The notes: generated by a model from the letters alone, not told the origin. A stretch of DNA of 64,000 bases from Bacillus haynesii (GCF_001969855.1 NZ_MRBL01000001.1:248001-312000); one strand, 5' to 3'; shown: positions 1 through 8,721, numbered from the stretch's first letter. Program-made: numbers and translations.

Positions 1-120
1 TGTCACTTTCTGAGCTGCATTTGGTTCTGTTTTTTCCTCTCCTTTTGTTTCATGTCCGGAACACCCGTACAGCATCCCCATCAACATAAGCAGCAAAATG
101 AACAGTTTCGTTTTTTTCAC
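1..120 (-). CDS. Lipoprotein, N-terminal part only (cut by window edge)
   Basis: The reverse strand encodes a GTG-initiated N-terminus (VKKTKLFILLLMLMGMLYGC) that ends in a lipobox (MLYG|C), followed by a polar Lys/Glu-rich linker. This is a classic Sec/Lgt/Lsp lipoprotein signal peptide, so the product should be anchored outside the membrane. The body of the protein lies beyond position 1, so no function can be given. It may be co-oriented with the MocR-type regulator upstream of it, about 60 bases away. Confidence 0.7.
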   Translation of the reverse strand, partial: MKKTKLFILLLMLMGMLYGCSGHETKGEEKTEPNAAQKVT

Positions 121-181
121 AATTATTCCCGCTTTCTATCTATTGAATCCTTTTTAATATCGGTGCGGGAACGGGCATTTT

Positions 182-1606
182 TCACCGTTCCTGCTTTGAT
201 GATGAGAGCCAAGCTTTACGCAGTATGCTGATCCCTTCTTCAATTTCCGCTGCAGAAAGACCCCCAAATCCCGCCATGACGATAGAAGAACTGCTTTCAT
301 GAGGCTCAAGCCAGAAATCTGATACCTGATAAACTTTCACACCGAGTTTTTCCGCTTTATGTATGAGATCTCGCGCACGCCGGCCCGTCTTCATTAAAAT
401 ATGGAGTCCCGCTTTTTCGCCGATGATTTCCATGTCATTTCCAAAATGCGTTTTAATAGCCGAGATCAATGTTTTGTGCTTTTCTTGATATACTTTTTTC
501 ATTTTACGGATGTGCCTTTCGAAAAACCCTTCTTTCATAAATAAAAACATCGCTTTTTGAATGATAGGTGAAGCGGACTGGCTGTAGCGGCCAAGTTTTT
601 CCTGAAATTCATCCGCCAGCTTTGAAGGCAGAACGATATAACTCAATCTCGCCGCCGGAAGAAATGACTTTGAGAAAGTCCCTAAATAAATAACATTTTC
701 TTTTTTATCAAGCGCTTTTAATGATGGAATGGGCCTGCCCTGATAGCGGAATTCGCTGTCATAGTCATCTTCGATAATGTAGACATTCTCGCGGCTTGCC
801 CATTCAAGTAATTTCAGCCTTTTCTGTATCGGCAGGACCATTCCATACGGAAATTGATGAGAGGGCGTTATATAAACGAGTTTCGCCCGGCTTGCAGCAA
901 GCTGAGACAAATTGATTCCATCCGTCTCGAGACCGATTGGCTGAATAGCACATCCATGGTTTAGGAAAACGGAACGCACACCATCATATCCCGGATTTTC
1001 TGCCGCAACCAGTCGGCCGTTCATTGAGAGCAGCTGGCAAAGAAGTCCGACTGCATTCTGCGTACCGGAACAGATCACAATTTGCTCAGGTACACAGCGC
1101 ACACCTCTTGCCTGAAATAAATATTTCGCCAATTCCGAGCGAAGGCCGAAATCGCCTTTATGATCCCCATACAAAAATAAGTCATGATCTTCACTGTCCA
1201 ATGCATTCTGCAGACAACGCCTCCATGTTTTAAATGGAAAATGGCTTAAATCAATATCACCATATTTAAAATCATATGTTGCCGCTGAAGACTGTTCTGT
1301 TTCTTTTGGTTCCCGATTGGTATGGACCTTCAATTGACTAGGCGGCATCAGCGTTTTCTCCAAGGGAAGCACTTTGATGCAGATCCTTGGCATGCTTTCC
1401 GTATAGCCTTCCGCAGTGAGCTGCTGATAGGCGCTTTCAACTGTATTTTTGCTTAGTTGCAAATGCTCGCATAAATGGCGGATCGGCGGCAAAAGAGTTC
1501 CCGGGGAGATGCCGCCGGTCTCAATTTCTTTTTTTATATATTGATATAGCTGCATATACAGAGGCGTTTTAAGCTGTTTATTGAGTAAAGGAGTTAATTC
1601 TATCAT
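182..1606 (-). CDS. MocR-type (GntR/aminotransferase) transcriptional regulator
   Basis: 474 residues, the usual length of the MocR/GabR/PdxR group. Residues about 12-80 form a GntR winged helix-turn-helix (PIRHLCEHLQLSKNTVESAY region). Residues about 115-470 are a fold-type I aminotransferase domain with the PLP lysine at K313 in GTFSKSF and the aspartate motif near IEDDYDSEF. Such proteins bind PLP as a ligand or cofactor and usually control a divergently transcribed gene. Here the divergent neighbour is a pyridoxamine-phosphate-oxidase-like gene, and the 85-base gap holds a long inverted repeat. The class is certain; which MocR subfamily it belongs to, and whether it senses B6 vitamers, is inference. 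Confidence 0.9.
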   Translation of the reverse strand: MIELTPLLNKQLKTPLYMQLYQYIKKEIETGGISPGTLLPPIRHLCEHLQLSKNTVESAYQQLTAEGYTESMPRICIKVLPLEKTLMPPSQLKVHTNREPKETEQSSAATYDFKYGDIDLSHFPFKTWRRCLQNALDSEDHDLFLYGDHKGDFGLRSELAKYLFQARGVRCVPEQIVICSGTQNAVGLLCQLLSMNGRLVAAENPGYDGVRSVFLNHGCAIQPIGLETDGINLSQLAASRAKLVYITPSHQFPYGMVLPIQKRLKLLEWASRENVYIIEDDYDSEFRYQGRPIPSLKALDKKENVIYLGTFSKSFLPAARLSYIVLPSKLADEFQEKLGRYSQSASPIIQKAMFLFMKEGFFERHIRKMKKVYQEKHKTLISAIKTHFGNDMEIIGEKAGLHILMKTGRRARDLIHKAEKLGVKVYQVSDFWLEPHESSSSIVMAGFGGLSAAEIEEGISILRKAWLSSSKQER

Positions 1607-1630
1607 TTGCTGACCTCATCAAGTTTTCTA

Positions 1631-1658
1631 TTATTGTCTCTTTTTAAAGGGACAATAA
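1631..1658. promoter_or_regulatory. Inverted repeat, probable MocR operator
   Basis: TTATTGTCTCTTT at 1631-1643 and AAAGGGACAATAA at 1646-1658 are inverted copies with 13-base arms, one mismatch and a 2-base centre. The repeat lies between the divergent regulator and PNPOx-like genes, where a MocR dimer would control both promoters. Confidence 0.65.
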
Positions 1659-1697
1659 CAACCTAAAATCATCTTAACAATAAAAAGGAGCGTGAAT

Positions 1698-2249
1698 GTG
1701 ATGGCTCATTCCATTCGGCAAAAACAGCTTGCCTGCACAGATGAAAACAAGATTGATCAATTTTTAACAGAAGCACAAACCGGATACCTCGGCTTGGCCG
1801 CTCACGGGACACCCTATGTCATCCCTTTGAACTTCGTTTGGAAAAACGGCTTTATTTACTTTCACGGTGCCTCAGAGGGACGGAAAATGGATATGCTTCA
1901 CGAAAATTCAAACGTATGCTTCACAGTCAGCGAACAATATGGAACAATGGTTCACCCGATTCCCGCTAAAACAGATACCGCTTATATGAGCGTCGTTCTT
2001 TTCGGCACAGCGTCAATGATTACAGACTTAGATGAAGCAACATCTGCCATGCAGTCTCTTCTCGACAAATATGTACCGGGATACTACAGTTCCCCGCTTA
2101 ACAAAACACATGTTGAAAAGTACAGATCGAGTTTAGGCAGCAAAACCGTTGTCTTTAAGGTTCAGCCCCGAGAGATCACAGCTAAAGAAAACATGCTGAA
2201 CCATAGCATGAAATTCGAAAATGGGCGGACCGTACAGGAAGACCGTTGA
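1698..2249 (+). CDS. Pyridoxamine 5'-phosphate oxidase-like (FMN-binding split barrel) protein
   Basis: About 183 residues. The N-terminal half (GYLGLAAHGTPYVIPLNFVW, then IYFHGASEGRKMDMLHENSNVCFTV) is the typical core of the PNPOx-like split beta-barrel family that binds FMN or F420/heme. It is not the classical PdxH sequence. The AAAAAGGAG Shine-Dalgarno at 1682-1690 is too close to the first in-frame GTG (1692), so GTG 1698 or ATG 1701 is the likely start. It is divergent from a MocR regulator, a pairing repeatedly seen in Gram-positive bacteria. Substrate unknown; a role in flavin-dependent B6 or xenobiotic chemistry is inference. Confidence 0.8.
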   Translation: MMAHSIRQKQLACTDENKIDQFLTEAQTGYLGLAAHGTPYVIPLNFVWKNGFIYFHGASEGRKMDMLHENSNVCFTVSEQYGTMVHPIPAKTDTAYMSVVLFGTASMITDLDEATSAMQSLLDKYVPGYYSSPLNKTHVEKYRSSLGSKTVVFKVQPREITAKENMLNHSMKFENGRTVQEDR

Positions 2250-2253
2250 CAAA

Positions 2254-2282
2254 AAAGACCCGCAGCTTATGCTACCGGGTCT
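2254..2282 (-). terminator. Terminator of the PilZ glycosyltransferase gene
   Basis: AGACCCG...CGGGTCT arms enclose the TAA stop of the reverse-strand gene. Read on the minus strand the hairpin is followed by six T. It may also slow transcription from the converging PNPOx-like gene. Confidence 0.7.
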
Positions 2283-4525
2283 CCTATTGATTGTGATGCA
2301 TGTTCATCTATAAATTTCAACCCCGCTGTGTATCGCTTTCTCCGCTTCTTTATCCAGCAGACGAGCGCCAGCCGCTGATCCGGATCCTTCTCATTGATAG
2401 AAACCAGCACATGTTCATTCATCTCAAGCGGGACAGCGGATTCAATCTGGCAGCCTGACAAGCTGATGTCCTTAATCATGATTTCGTGAGCACCTTTGTC
2501 TGAATCATCGGGAAACAGCAGTGTTCCAAGACCTTGAACGGCCTCGCGGACATATTTTCTCTTGAATGCATCAGGGGTTTTTTCGGTTTTCGTTAAAAAG
2601 CGCATCACGGTTGACAACGTATCAGCCCGCTTTTCCCGGTCGGATTTTTTTGCATTTTCTTCATTGAACATAAAACGGATCAGGTTCACATACAGCTCCT
2701 TGTCCATCTCTTTGAAGTGCAGCCCGATTTCAATGTCGTCCGCGTCTTTCGTCGTCCACATCACCCGAGCCGGCACTTTGCCGACCGCATCTATAATCAG
2801 ACCGTCCACATGATAGTACATGTCCGAATCAGCCGTATAAGGCAGTCTGATACGCGCGCCCGTGTCGCTCACATCTATCAGTTCACATTCGTGCTCATCT
2901 CCTGAAACGGTGGAAAAAGCCGCCGACTTGTTGACTGTGAACCGCTCAGAGCTTCGAAATCTCGGCCTGTCAAAGGCAACGAGCAGCGCAAGTATGAGCC
3001 CTGTCATGTTATAGAGAACCCAAAATAAATTATACGAAGTGACGTTTATATCAAACGTATGAAGAAACAACAATTCATAAAGGGTTTTTCCGAGCGCAAG
3101 CAGCGTCATTGCGAGCAAAATCGCACACGGCAGCGCCGTTGTATATTTGAATTTTCTCCGATCTGTGTTGACACCCTTCGGCGTGACTTTAAAATCAAAC
3201 CGCTTTTTGAAAATGAATTCCGACAAGGCCGATATCGCCATGTGCGGCGCCATCGATGTATCGTAAATATGGCTCCAGCTCATGCTGCGCTGCCGGTCCG
3301 AAACGGCTTTAAATGAAAGGTAAGAACCTAAAAACGCAGGCAGCCAAAACGAAGTGATCGACCACAAATTGGTCTTTAAGCTATGTATGCCAAACAGCAA
3401 AAACAAGAGCGGCGCCAGAATGTATACCATCTTAAAAACGCCGAAAAACCAAAAAAGAATACCGTCAAAATAAAGGATTCGCTGCATGGGGGTCAGACCT
3501 TTTAAGAAAAGCGGACTCCATTTCTTTCCGCACTGAATATTTCCCCTGCACCAGCGGTCGCGCTGTTTCAAAAGATCTGTCCACGTTTCCGGCGAGAGAC
3601 CGACCGCAAGCACTTCTTTGACGAAAACAGATTTAAATTTAGTTTGCAAAAGCATTCCGGTTGCCATATCCTCTGTAATCACACCGGTCGCAAAACCGCC
3701 GATTTCCTCCAAAGCGGTTCTTCTGAAAACCGTATTGCTGCCGACATACATGACGGCATTAAAACGGTCTTTCCCGGCCTGGAGCCTGCGCATAAAAAAG
3801 TCCTGCTCATTCGGAATGTTCGCTCCAGAAAATAAGTTGTACTGATAAGGATCTTCATTATAGAAGGCCTGCGGCGTTTGAACAAAAGCCACTTTTTCCT
3901 TCTTAAAATAGCCGACAGTTTTCTGCAAAAATGTAGGAAGCGGGACCATATCGGCATCCATCGTCACAATCAGTTCCCCGTTCGAGCAGCTCATCGCATG
4001 GTTTAAGTTCCCCGCTTTTGCATGCTCATTACTTGGTCTTGTAACGTGATGAACGCCAAGTTCCTCAGCCAGCTTTTTAATATCCGTCCGTCTTCCGTCA
4101 TCACACAAATAAATGTTGACAAGCTCTTTTGGATAATCAAGGTTCAGACAGCCTGCCACTGATTTTTTCAGCACATGGCGCTCCTCGTTGTAAGTTGCAA
4201 TGAGAATATCAACGCTCGGCCAATGGTCTTGATCACCCAGCTTTTCCGGCTCCCGCTTCTTCTCCTTCCATACTAGCGTATAAAAGACCAACAGCTGCAA
4301 AAAGCCGATACATTCAGTTGCAATCAGGATAACGCCCATTACGATGTCGTCGGGACGAGAGACGGGCAGCGTAAAGCCGAACCGCCATACAATATACACA
4401 CCGTTCGTTATCAGACACAATATGATTAAAAACTTCTTAAAACGCGGATTCATCCGGGATCCCCAAAAGCTGATGAGCATCAGGACAATCATTGCTGCGG
4501 GATAGTAGTGTAAAATAAATTCCAT
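2267..4525 (-). CDS. Cellulose-synthase-like GT2 glycosyltransferase with two PilZ domains
   Basis: 752 residues. N-terminal membrane segments (residues 1-85) precede a family 2 processive glycosyltransferase: TYNEE 111-115, CDDG 141-144, DAD 190-192, ITED 283-286 and QRDRW 321-325, i.e. the D,D,D,QxxRW signature of cellulose/hyaluronan/poly-GlcNAc type synthases. Further membrane spans occupy about 350-520. A PilZ domain follows (RSSER 524-528; DVSDTG 551-556), and a second PilZ-like domain at the C-terminus (RKYVR 656-660; DISLSG 686-691). PilZ domains with RxxxR and D/NxSxxG bind c-di-GMP, so synthesis of an exopolysaccharide switched on by c-di-GMP is likely. The gene stands alone, without bcsB/bcsZ-like partners. 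Polymer identity is unknown. Confidence 0.85.
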   Translation of the reverse strand: MEFILHYYPAAMIVLMLISFWGSRMNPRFKKFLIILCLITNGVYIVWRFGFTLPVSRPDDIVMGVILIATECIGFLQLLVFYTLVWKEKKREPEKLGDQDHWPSVDILIATYNEERHVLKKSVAGCLNLDYPKELVNIYLCDDGRRTDIKKLAEELGVHHVTRPSNEHAKAGNLNHAMSCSNGELIVTMDADMVPLPTFLQKTVGYFKKEKVAFVQTPQAFYNEDPYQYNLFSGANIPNEQDFFMRRLQAGKDRFNAVMYVGSNTVFRRTALEEIGGFATGVITEDMATGMLLQTKFKSVFVKEVLAVGLSPETWTDLLKQRDRWCRGNIQCGKKWSPLFLKGLTPMQRILYFDGILFWFFGVFKMVYILAPLLFLLFGIHSLKTNLWSITSFWLPAFLGSYLSFKAVSDRQRSMSWSHIYDTSMAPHMAISALSEFIFKKRFDFKVTPKGVNTDRRKFKYTTALPCAILLAMTLLALGKTLYELLFLHTFDINVTSYNLFWVLYNMTGLILALLVAFDRPRFRSSERFTVNKSAAFSTVSGDEHECELIDVSDTGARIRLPYTADSDMYYHVDGLIIDAVGKVPARVMWTTKDADDIEIGLHFKEMDKELYVNLIRFMFNEENAKKSDREKRADTLSTVMRFLTKTEKTPDAFKRKYVREAVQGLGTLLFPDDSDKGAHEIMIKDISLSGCQIESAVPLEMNEHVLVSINEKDPDQRLALVCWIKKRRKRYTAGLKFIDEHASQSIGDPVA

Positions 4526-5128
4526 TTTCTTCTCCTTATGTGATGTTAAAAAACCCTTTCCAGAGGATTTCTCTAAAATATTCCTTTATTTCATTCTTTT
4601 GCACTCGAATATATTAACACCATTTGACCTATTTTTCCTCAAAAACGATAAAAAAATATATCTTTATATCTAATAAACATAAAAATTATGAGACTATAGA
4701 TACCAATTTAAAAAATCCATAAGACTCACATTGATCAGCCTTCACATATATCCCGCATCAAGATTGAATCTTTTGTCGCAGACGTCCTGTGTTTGTTCGG
4801 AGACAGGAGCTGAATGTATCAACGGTTCACACAAGAAAAAAGGTCTCTGCTCCCAAATGTTTGATTTATTTTTGACGGATTAACAGCTTTTTTGTGTCGA
4901 TTTTCATTCCAATAAAAGGAGATTCGGGAATAACCGTATCAAAAATAGCCTGCGCAAGGCCATTAAACAGTGGTCAGACACATCTTTAGCCAAATCGAGT
5001 TGCTCTTGATCATCATGGGAACACAGCTAGGTCTTCCTGCACGGTTGTCTGAATTTTGATTTTTTTAGTATACTTAATTTAGTTTAATAACTCAGCAAGG
5101 GGATAACATAAAGGATGGGGGAAAGAAT
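4526..5128. other. 600-base intergenic region between divergent glycosyltransferase and cimH
   Basis: AT-rich leader next to the glycosyltransferase (4530-4720), then a stretch holding a degenerate reverse-strand coding remnant (4866-5018), then the cimH leader. No riboswitch, tRNA or strong terminator was recognised. The long leader before the c-di-GMP-type gene may hold regulatory sites that cannot be named from sequence alone. Confidence 0.5.
4866..5018 (-). pseudogene. Unidentified gene remnant with a frameshift
   Basis: Two reverse-strand frames join into a plausible peptide: HDDQEQLDLAKDVSDHCLMA in one frame, then LAQAIFDTVIPESPFIGMKI in the next, ending in ...LLIRQK and a TAA at 4866-4868. 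A one-base shift near GCCTTGCGCAGG separates them. No start or ribosome site is visible. It looks like the C-terminal end of a decayed gene, but the family is not recognised. Confidence 0.35.
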
Positions 5129-6481
5129 ATGGAAGCAAAAACAAAGGTACAACATATACCGATTCAAACAACGAAAGAACCGGATGAAAACTTTTTTGCA
5201 AGAGCAATGAATGTTAAAATCGGCATCATTCCGCTGCCCGTATACTTGCTGCTCTTCGCTTTGATTGTGACGTTTGTCTATATGCACGATCTGAAAAGCG
5301 ACATTTTAACAGCTATTGCGGTTATGGGCTTTTTCGGGTTCACCTTCGCCCAAATCGGAAAGTCGCTGCCGCTTCTTCGTTCTGTCGGCGGTGCCGCCAT
5401 ACTTGCGACATTTATTCCTTCAGCTATCGTCTACTACCATCTCATTCCGGAAGACATCATCAAATCAACATCTGAATTTACAGAAAACTCAAACTTTCTT
5501 TATTTGTTTATTTCAGCTATTGTAGTCGGAAGCATTTTAGGGATGAAACGAGAAACGCTGGTCAGGGCGTTCATTAAAATTTTTATTCCGCTGATTGCAG
5601 GGACAATTGCCGCAGCGGCAGTCGGTCTGACGGTTGGTACAATGCTCGGCCTCGGATTTCAGCATACGCTGCTGTACATTGTGATTCCGATAATGGCCGG
5701 AGGGGTTGGCGAGGGAGCCATTCCGCTGTCCATCGGCTATTCGGAAATCATGCACATGTCACAAGGGGAAGCTTTTGCACTTGTCATTCCTTCCATTATG
5801 TTCGGAAGCTTAAGCGCTGTCATTTTGTCCGGGGTTTTAAACGTAATCGGGAAGAAAAAGCCTGACTGGACAGGCAACGGAAAAGTTGACCGTTTCGAAA
5901 GCGGGGACGCACTGCCGCTTGAAAGCCGCGACAAAGACAAAGAAAGCGTTTTTAATCTTTCCCACTTTGCCTCAGGAGGCATTCTTGCCGTCTCATTATA
6001 TTTGGTCGGTATGCTTTCACATGACTTGTTTGGTTTTCCAGCACCCGTCATGATGCTTTTGCTGGCTGTTGCCGTGAAACTGTTTCGTTTGGCTCCGGCG
6101 AATTTGGAAAACGGCGCTTACGGCGTGTCACGCTTCTTTTCAACTGCTGTGACATATCCGCTGCTTTTTGCCATTGGCGTCTCCATGACACCGTGGGACA
6201 AGCTGATCGCAGCTTTTAATATCGCCAATATTATTACGATCGTATCCGTCGTCGTCACGATGATAACCGTCGGCTTTTTTACAGGAAAGTGGCTAAACAT
6301 GTATCCAATCGAAACCGCGATTATCAATGCCTGCCATTCCGGTCAGGGAGGCACCGGCGACATCGCCATTCTCAGCGCCGCAGAGCGCCTCGAGCTCATG
6401 CCGTTTGCCCAGGTGTCCACAAGAATCGGCGGGGCGATAACCGTTACACTGACGTTGTTGTTGTTAGCTCAGTTTTATTGA
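5129..6481 (+). CDS. cimH: Citrate/malate:H+ symporter, 2-hydroxycarboxylate transporter family
   Basis: 450 residues, the length of B. subtilis CimH (YxkJ). The two re-entrant-loop signatures of the 2HCT family are present: MAGGVGEGAIP in the first half and CHSGQGGTGD in the second. About eleven membrane segments are evident. The family moves citrate, L-malate and related 2-hydroxycarboxylates with protons or sodium across the inner membrane. The ATG at 5129 follows GGGGGAAAG. The surrounding order (yxkD, yxjH and nupG nearby) agrees with the yxkJ position in B. subtilis. CimH rather than MaeN/CitS is favoured by recalled sequence and synteny; the exact substrate was not tested. Confidence 0.85.
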   Translation: MEAKTKVQHIPIQTTKEPDENFFARAMNVKIGIIPLPVYLLLFALIVTFVYMHDLKSDILTAIAVMGFFGFTFAQIGKSLPLLRSVGGAAILATFIPSAIVYYHLIPEDIIKSTSEFTENSNFLYLFISAIVVGSILGMKRETLVRAFIKIFIPLIAGTIAAAAVGLTVGTMLGLGFQHTLLYIVIPIMAGGVGEGAIPLSIGYSEIMHMSQGEAFALVIPSIMFGSLSAVILSGVLNVIGKKKPDWTGNGKVDRFESGDALPLESRDKDKESVFNLSHFASGGILAVSLYLVGMLSHDLFGFPAPVMMLLLAVAVKLFRLAPANLENGAYGVSRFFSTAVTYPLLFAIGVSMTPWDKLIAAFNIANIITIVSVVVTMITVGFFTGKWLNMYPIETAIINACHSGQGGTGDIAILSAAERLELMPFAQVSTRIGGAITVTLTLLLLAQFY

Positions 6482-6490
6482 TGTATGTAA

Positions 6491-6523
6491 AAGCCTGCAG
6501 AGCGAACTGCAGGCTTTCTTTTT
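6491..6523 (+). terminator. Terminator of cimH
   Basis: AAGCCTGCAG (6491-6500) pairs with CTGCAGGCTT (6507-6516), followed by a T-rich run. It sits between two converging genes. Confidence 0.85.
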
Positions 6524-6528
6524 CGTTT

Positions 6529-7389
6529 CTAGCGTACTTTTTTCGGAACATAGTCGGGAAAGTCTGTCACAATTCCGTCCACGCCGGCCTTCAAAAGCGG
6601 AGGCACTTCATCGCGGGAACGGACGGTCCAAGGCGTAATTTTCATACCGAGCGCATGAATCCTCAGCACAAGCGTAGGATCAGCGGCCACATTTTTTAAG
6701 TTGGCGTTTACATATTTGGCATAACCGGAAAATGCCTTGAGCTTTGCATCTGTTAAGTCCGCCGCTTTTGACGTTAAGACACCTGTCGGCATCGATGGAA
6801 GCAGCTGATGAATTTTGTAAACAGAGTTAAAATCAAACGATTGTACAATGATTTTTCCGTTTTTAGGCTTATCCATTCTCCGCTCTTTCAATGCTGCTGA
6901 TACTTTTTCTTCGATTCCCGGATAGCGTGCAGGCTCTTTCAATTCGATCAGCATTCCGATCTTCCCTTTATACCGGTCAAGCACTTCTTCAAATGTCGGA
7001 ATGCGCTCCCCGGCGAATTGCGGACCGAAGAAGCTGCCAGCATCAAGCTTGCGCAGCTCGGCAAGCGTCAAATCCTTTACGGCAACCGGCAGCACTGAGT
7101 CAATGTCTGTCGTACGGTTTACGGTCGTATCGTGAATGATGACAAGCTCCCCGTCCTTGGACATTTGAACATCCAGCTCGATATAATCTGCTTTCATTTG
7201 AAGCGCTTTTTCAAAGGCAGCCATCGTGTTTTCCGGCGCATATCCCGAAGCGCCTCTGTGTGCAATGACATCCACTTTTTTAGGCTTCGCCGCCGGCTCT
7301 TGTGCCCCCGCATTCGGTGCAAACAGTGCTGACCCGATGGAGACCCCGATCAATGAAGATAACATCAATTTTTTGAATAAAGCTGACAC
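6529..7389 (-). CDS. Secreted glycerophosphodiester phosphodiesterase (GDPD)
   Basis: About 286 residues with a Sec signal peptide (SALFKKLMLSSLIGVSIGSA, cleavage probably at NAGAQ). The catalytic core is clear: IAHRGASGYAPENT, IELDVQMSKDG, HDTTVNRTTD, ELKEPARYPG. GDPD enzymes release sn-glycerol-3-phosphate from deacylated phospholipids or glycerol-phosphate teichoic acid. An LTA synthase lies 1.3 kb away, but as a separate unit. An earlier in-frame GTG (7398) directly abuts the AAAGGGGAG ribosome site, so the GTG at 7389 with 9-base spacing is preferred. It resembles GlpQ, but paralogs exist in Bacillus, so no symbol is given. Confidence 0.88.
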   Translation of the reverse strand: MSALFKKLMLSSLIGVSIGSALFAPNAGAQEPAAKPKKVDVIAHRGASGYAPENTMAAFEKALQMKADYIELDVQMSKDGELVIIHDTTVNRTTDIDSVLPVAVKDLTLAELRKLDAGSFFGPQFAGERIPTFEEVLDRYKGKIGMLIELKEPARYPGIEEKVSAALKERRMDKPKNGKIIVQSFDFNSVYKIHQLLPSMPTGVLTSKAADLTDAKLKAFSGYAKYVNANLKNVAADPTLVLRIHALGMKITPWTVRSRDEVPPLLKAGVDGIVTDFPDYVPKKVR

Positions 7390-7490
7390 ATCATCCACTC
7401 CCCTTTTGCTCTTCTCTTGCCAAAGTATAGGTTCGCACTGTTAAGATTATGTTTCAGCAGTCTTTAATTTTCATAAATTTCCTGATAAAC

Positions 7491-7523
7491 AAAAAAAGAT
7501 CCCTCGGCAGAGATCTTTTTTTT
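7491..7523. terminator. Bidirectional terminator
   Basis: AAAGATC...GATCTTT hairpin flanked by A7 and T8. It serves the reverse-strand Excalibur gene whose stop is at 7531. Confidence 0.7.
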
Positions 7524-7530
7524 GGATATA

Positions 7531-7800
7531 TCACCGCTCACAGGCAATTTTGTCTTTATCGCGGTCCAACTTTTTATTGGCGTCATAAAGCGCTTTTGAA
7601 ACATACGGCTTGTACTTCGTTTTTCCGCCTTTGTTTTTCACCGACTTCGTACGGGCGACGCCGCCTTTATAGTCTTTGTTTAAAGCTTTGCAGTTTTTGT
7701 ACGTTTTCACCTTCGTTTTTGCTTCTGCCACATCGCCGGCACCCCAGGAAAAACCGATGATAAGACCGGCAGACAAAAGACCCGCTGCTATTTTTTTCAT
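7531..7800 (-). CDS. Small secreted Excalibur-domain protein
   Basis: 89 residues. Signal peptide (MKKIAAGLLSAGLIIGFSWG, cleavage near AEA|K), then an Excalibur calcium-binding domain: YKNCKALNKDYKGGVART ... DRDKDKIACE. The DxDxDxxxCE loop and its paired Cys match the family, often found in extracellular nucleases and surface proteins. Here the domain stands alone after the signal. Secreted or cell-wall associated; function unknown. Confidence 0.85.
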   Translation of the reverse strand: MKKIAAGLLSAGLIIGFSWGAGDVAEAKTKVKTYKNCKALNKDYKGGVARTKSVKNKGGKTKYKPYVSKALYDANKKLDRDKDKIACER

Positions 7801-7930
7801 CCCATTTGACCCCTTTCGTCTATTTCTTATGTATCTTTTACCATGATAAAATATTTTTCTTATTCACTCAAGAAAAAAATGACATTTTATTGAATAAAAA
7901 GTATGAACCGCATAGGGGTCTTTTCGCACA

Positions 7931-7956
7931 AAAACCGGCCGTTATGCGCCGGTTTC
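7931..7956 (-). terminator. Terminator of the 215-residue duplicated-domain gene
   Basis: AAACCGGC...GCCGGTTT hairpin encloses the TAA stop (7942-7944). On the minus strand it is followed by TTTTTG. Confidence 0.65.
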
Positions 7957-8589
7957 TTCAACATATTGATGTTCACAAGTCTTTTTCAAAACAGCGTTAA
8001 TCTCATAGGCTAATTCCTTCGGATGGATGCACAGCATGTTTTCCAAAGGACTGTTCCAGTTCCCGTTCTTTATCAATTTCAGCGCATAATGACCTGCCGG
8101 ACTGCACTCGGGATACCACTCTACATCGAGCAGAAGGCGTTTTTCATCATGACGCAGCTTCAAAAGGTCCCGTTTGAACTCAGACAGCCAAGCCTTGCTG
8201 TCAGGCGCCAATTCATCGGGGTTTGTATCGGTTAATGAGTGATGCACAACCGTCCAGCCGGCCGGGATTCTAAGCCTTAGCAAATTGCGGGCGCCACCGG
8301 AAGCACGTATCATATCTTCCAACCTGTCGACCAGCTGTTCATACGGCGCGTCTGAATCTTCGCTGACCAGTGTTTGATCAGCATTTAGCATCCTGATGAC
8401 GTACTTCAGTTCTCCAGCATATTCAACTTGCACCATTTGACCGCAGCTTTCGTTCTCCAAGATGAATAACGTATGGCGGGGATCGCGAATCGGCTTTTGA
8501 TACAAATGATTTTCTTTCACCTTCCAGCCGGCCGGCACCATTAAAGGATGCAATTTAAAAAAATACTGAGATTTGGTCAACGCTCTCAC
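7942..8589 (-). CDS. Conserved hypothetical protein with an internal duplication
   Basis: 215 residues, no signal peptide and no membrane span. Two halves look alike: P-A-G-W at residues about 19-22 and 104-107, followed in each half by a two-to-four-base-pair-like charged strand pattern (QVEYAGELKYVIRML against DVEWYPECSPAGHYALKL) and a helix. So it is probably a tandem copy of one roughly 95-residue alpha/beta domain. Cytoplasmic; family not recognised. It has its own terminator and stands alone between the Excalibur and LTA synthase genes. Confidence 0.7.
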   Translation of the reverse strand: MRALTKSQYFFKLHPLMVPAGWKVKENHLYQKPIRDPRHTLFILENESCGQMVQVEYAGELKYVIRMLNADQTLVSEDSDAPYEQLVDRLEDMIRASGGARNLLRLRIPAGWTVVHHSLTDTNPDELAPDSKAWLSEFKRDLLKLRHDEKRLLLDVEWYPECSPAGHYALKLIKNGNWNSPLENMLCIHPKELAYEINAVLKKTCEHQYVEETGA

Positions 8590-8671
8590 ATCCTCTATCC
8601 TTGTTCTGTCCTCTTTCCTATCAATTTATGTGCCGGCCCGGCTTCTTAGAACAACGGCGGACCTGCCCCCA

Positions 8672-8712
8672 CAAAAAAACCGCCTGACTGCTTTCTCAAG
8701 CGTCAGGCGGTT
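8672..8712 (-). terminator. Terminator of the LTA synthase gene
   Basis: ACCGCCTGAC and GTCAGGCGGT form a 10-base-pair stem with a T7 tract on the minus strand. Confidence 0.9.
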
Positions 8713-8721
8713 TTTCGTTTT

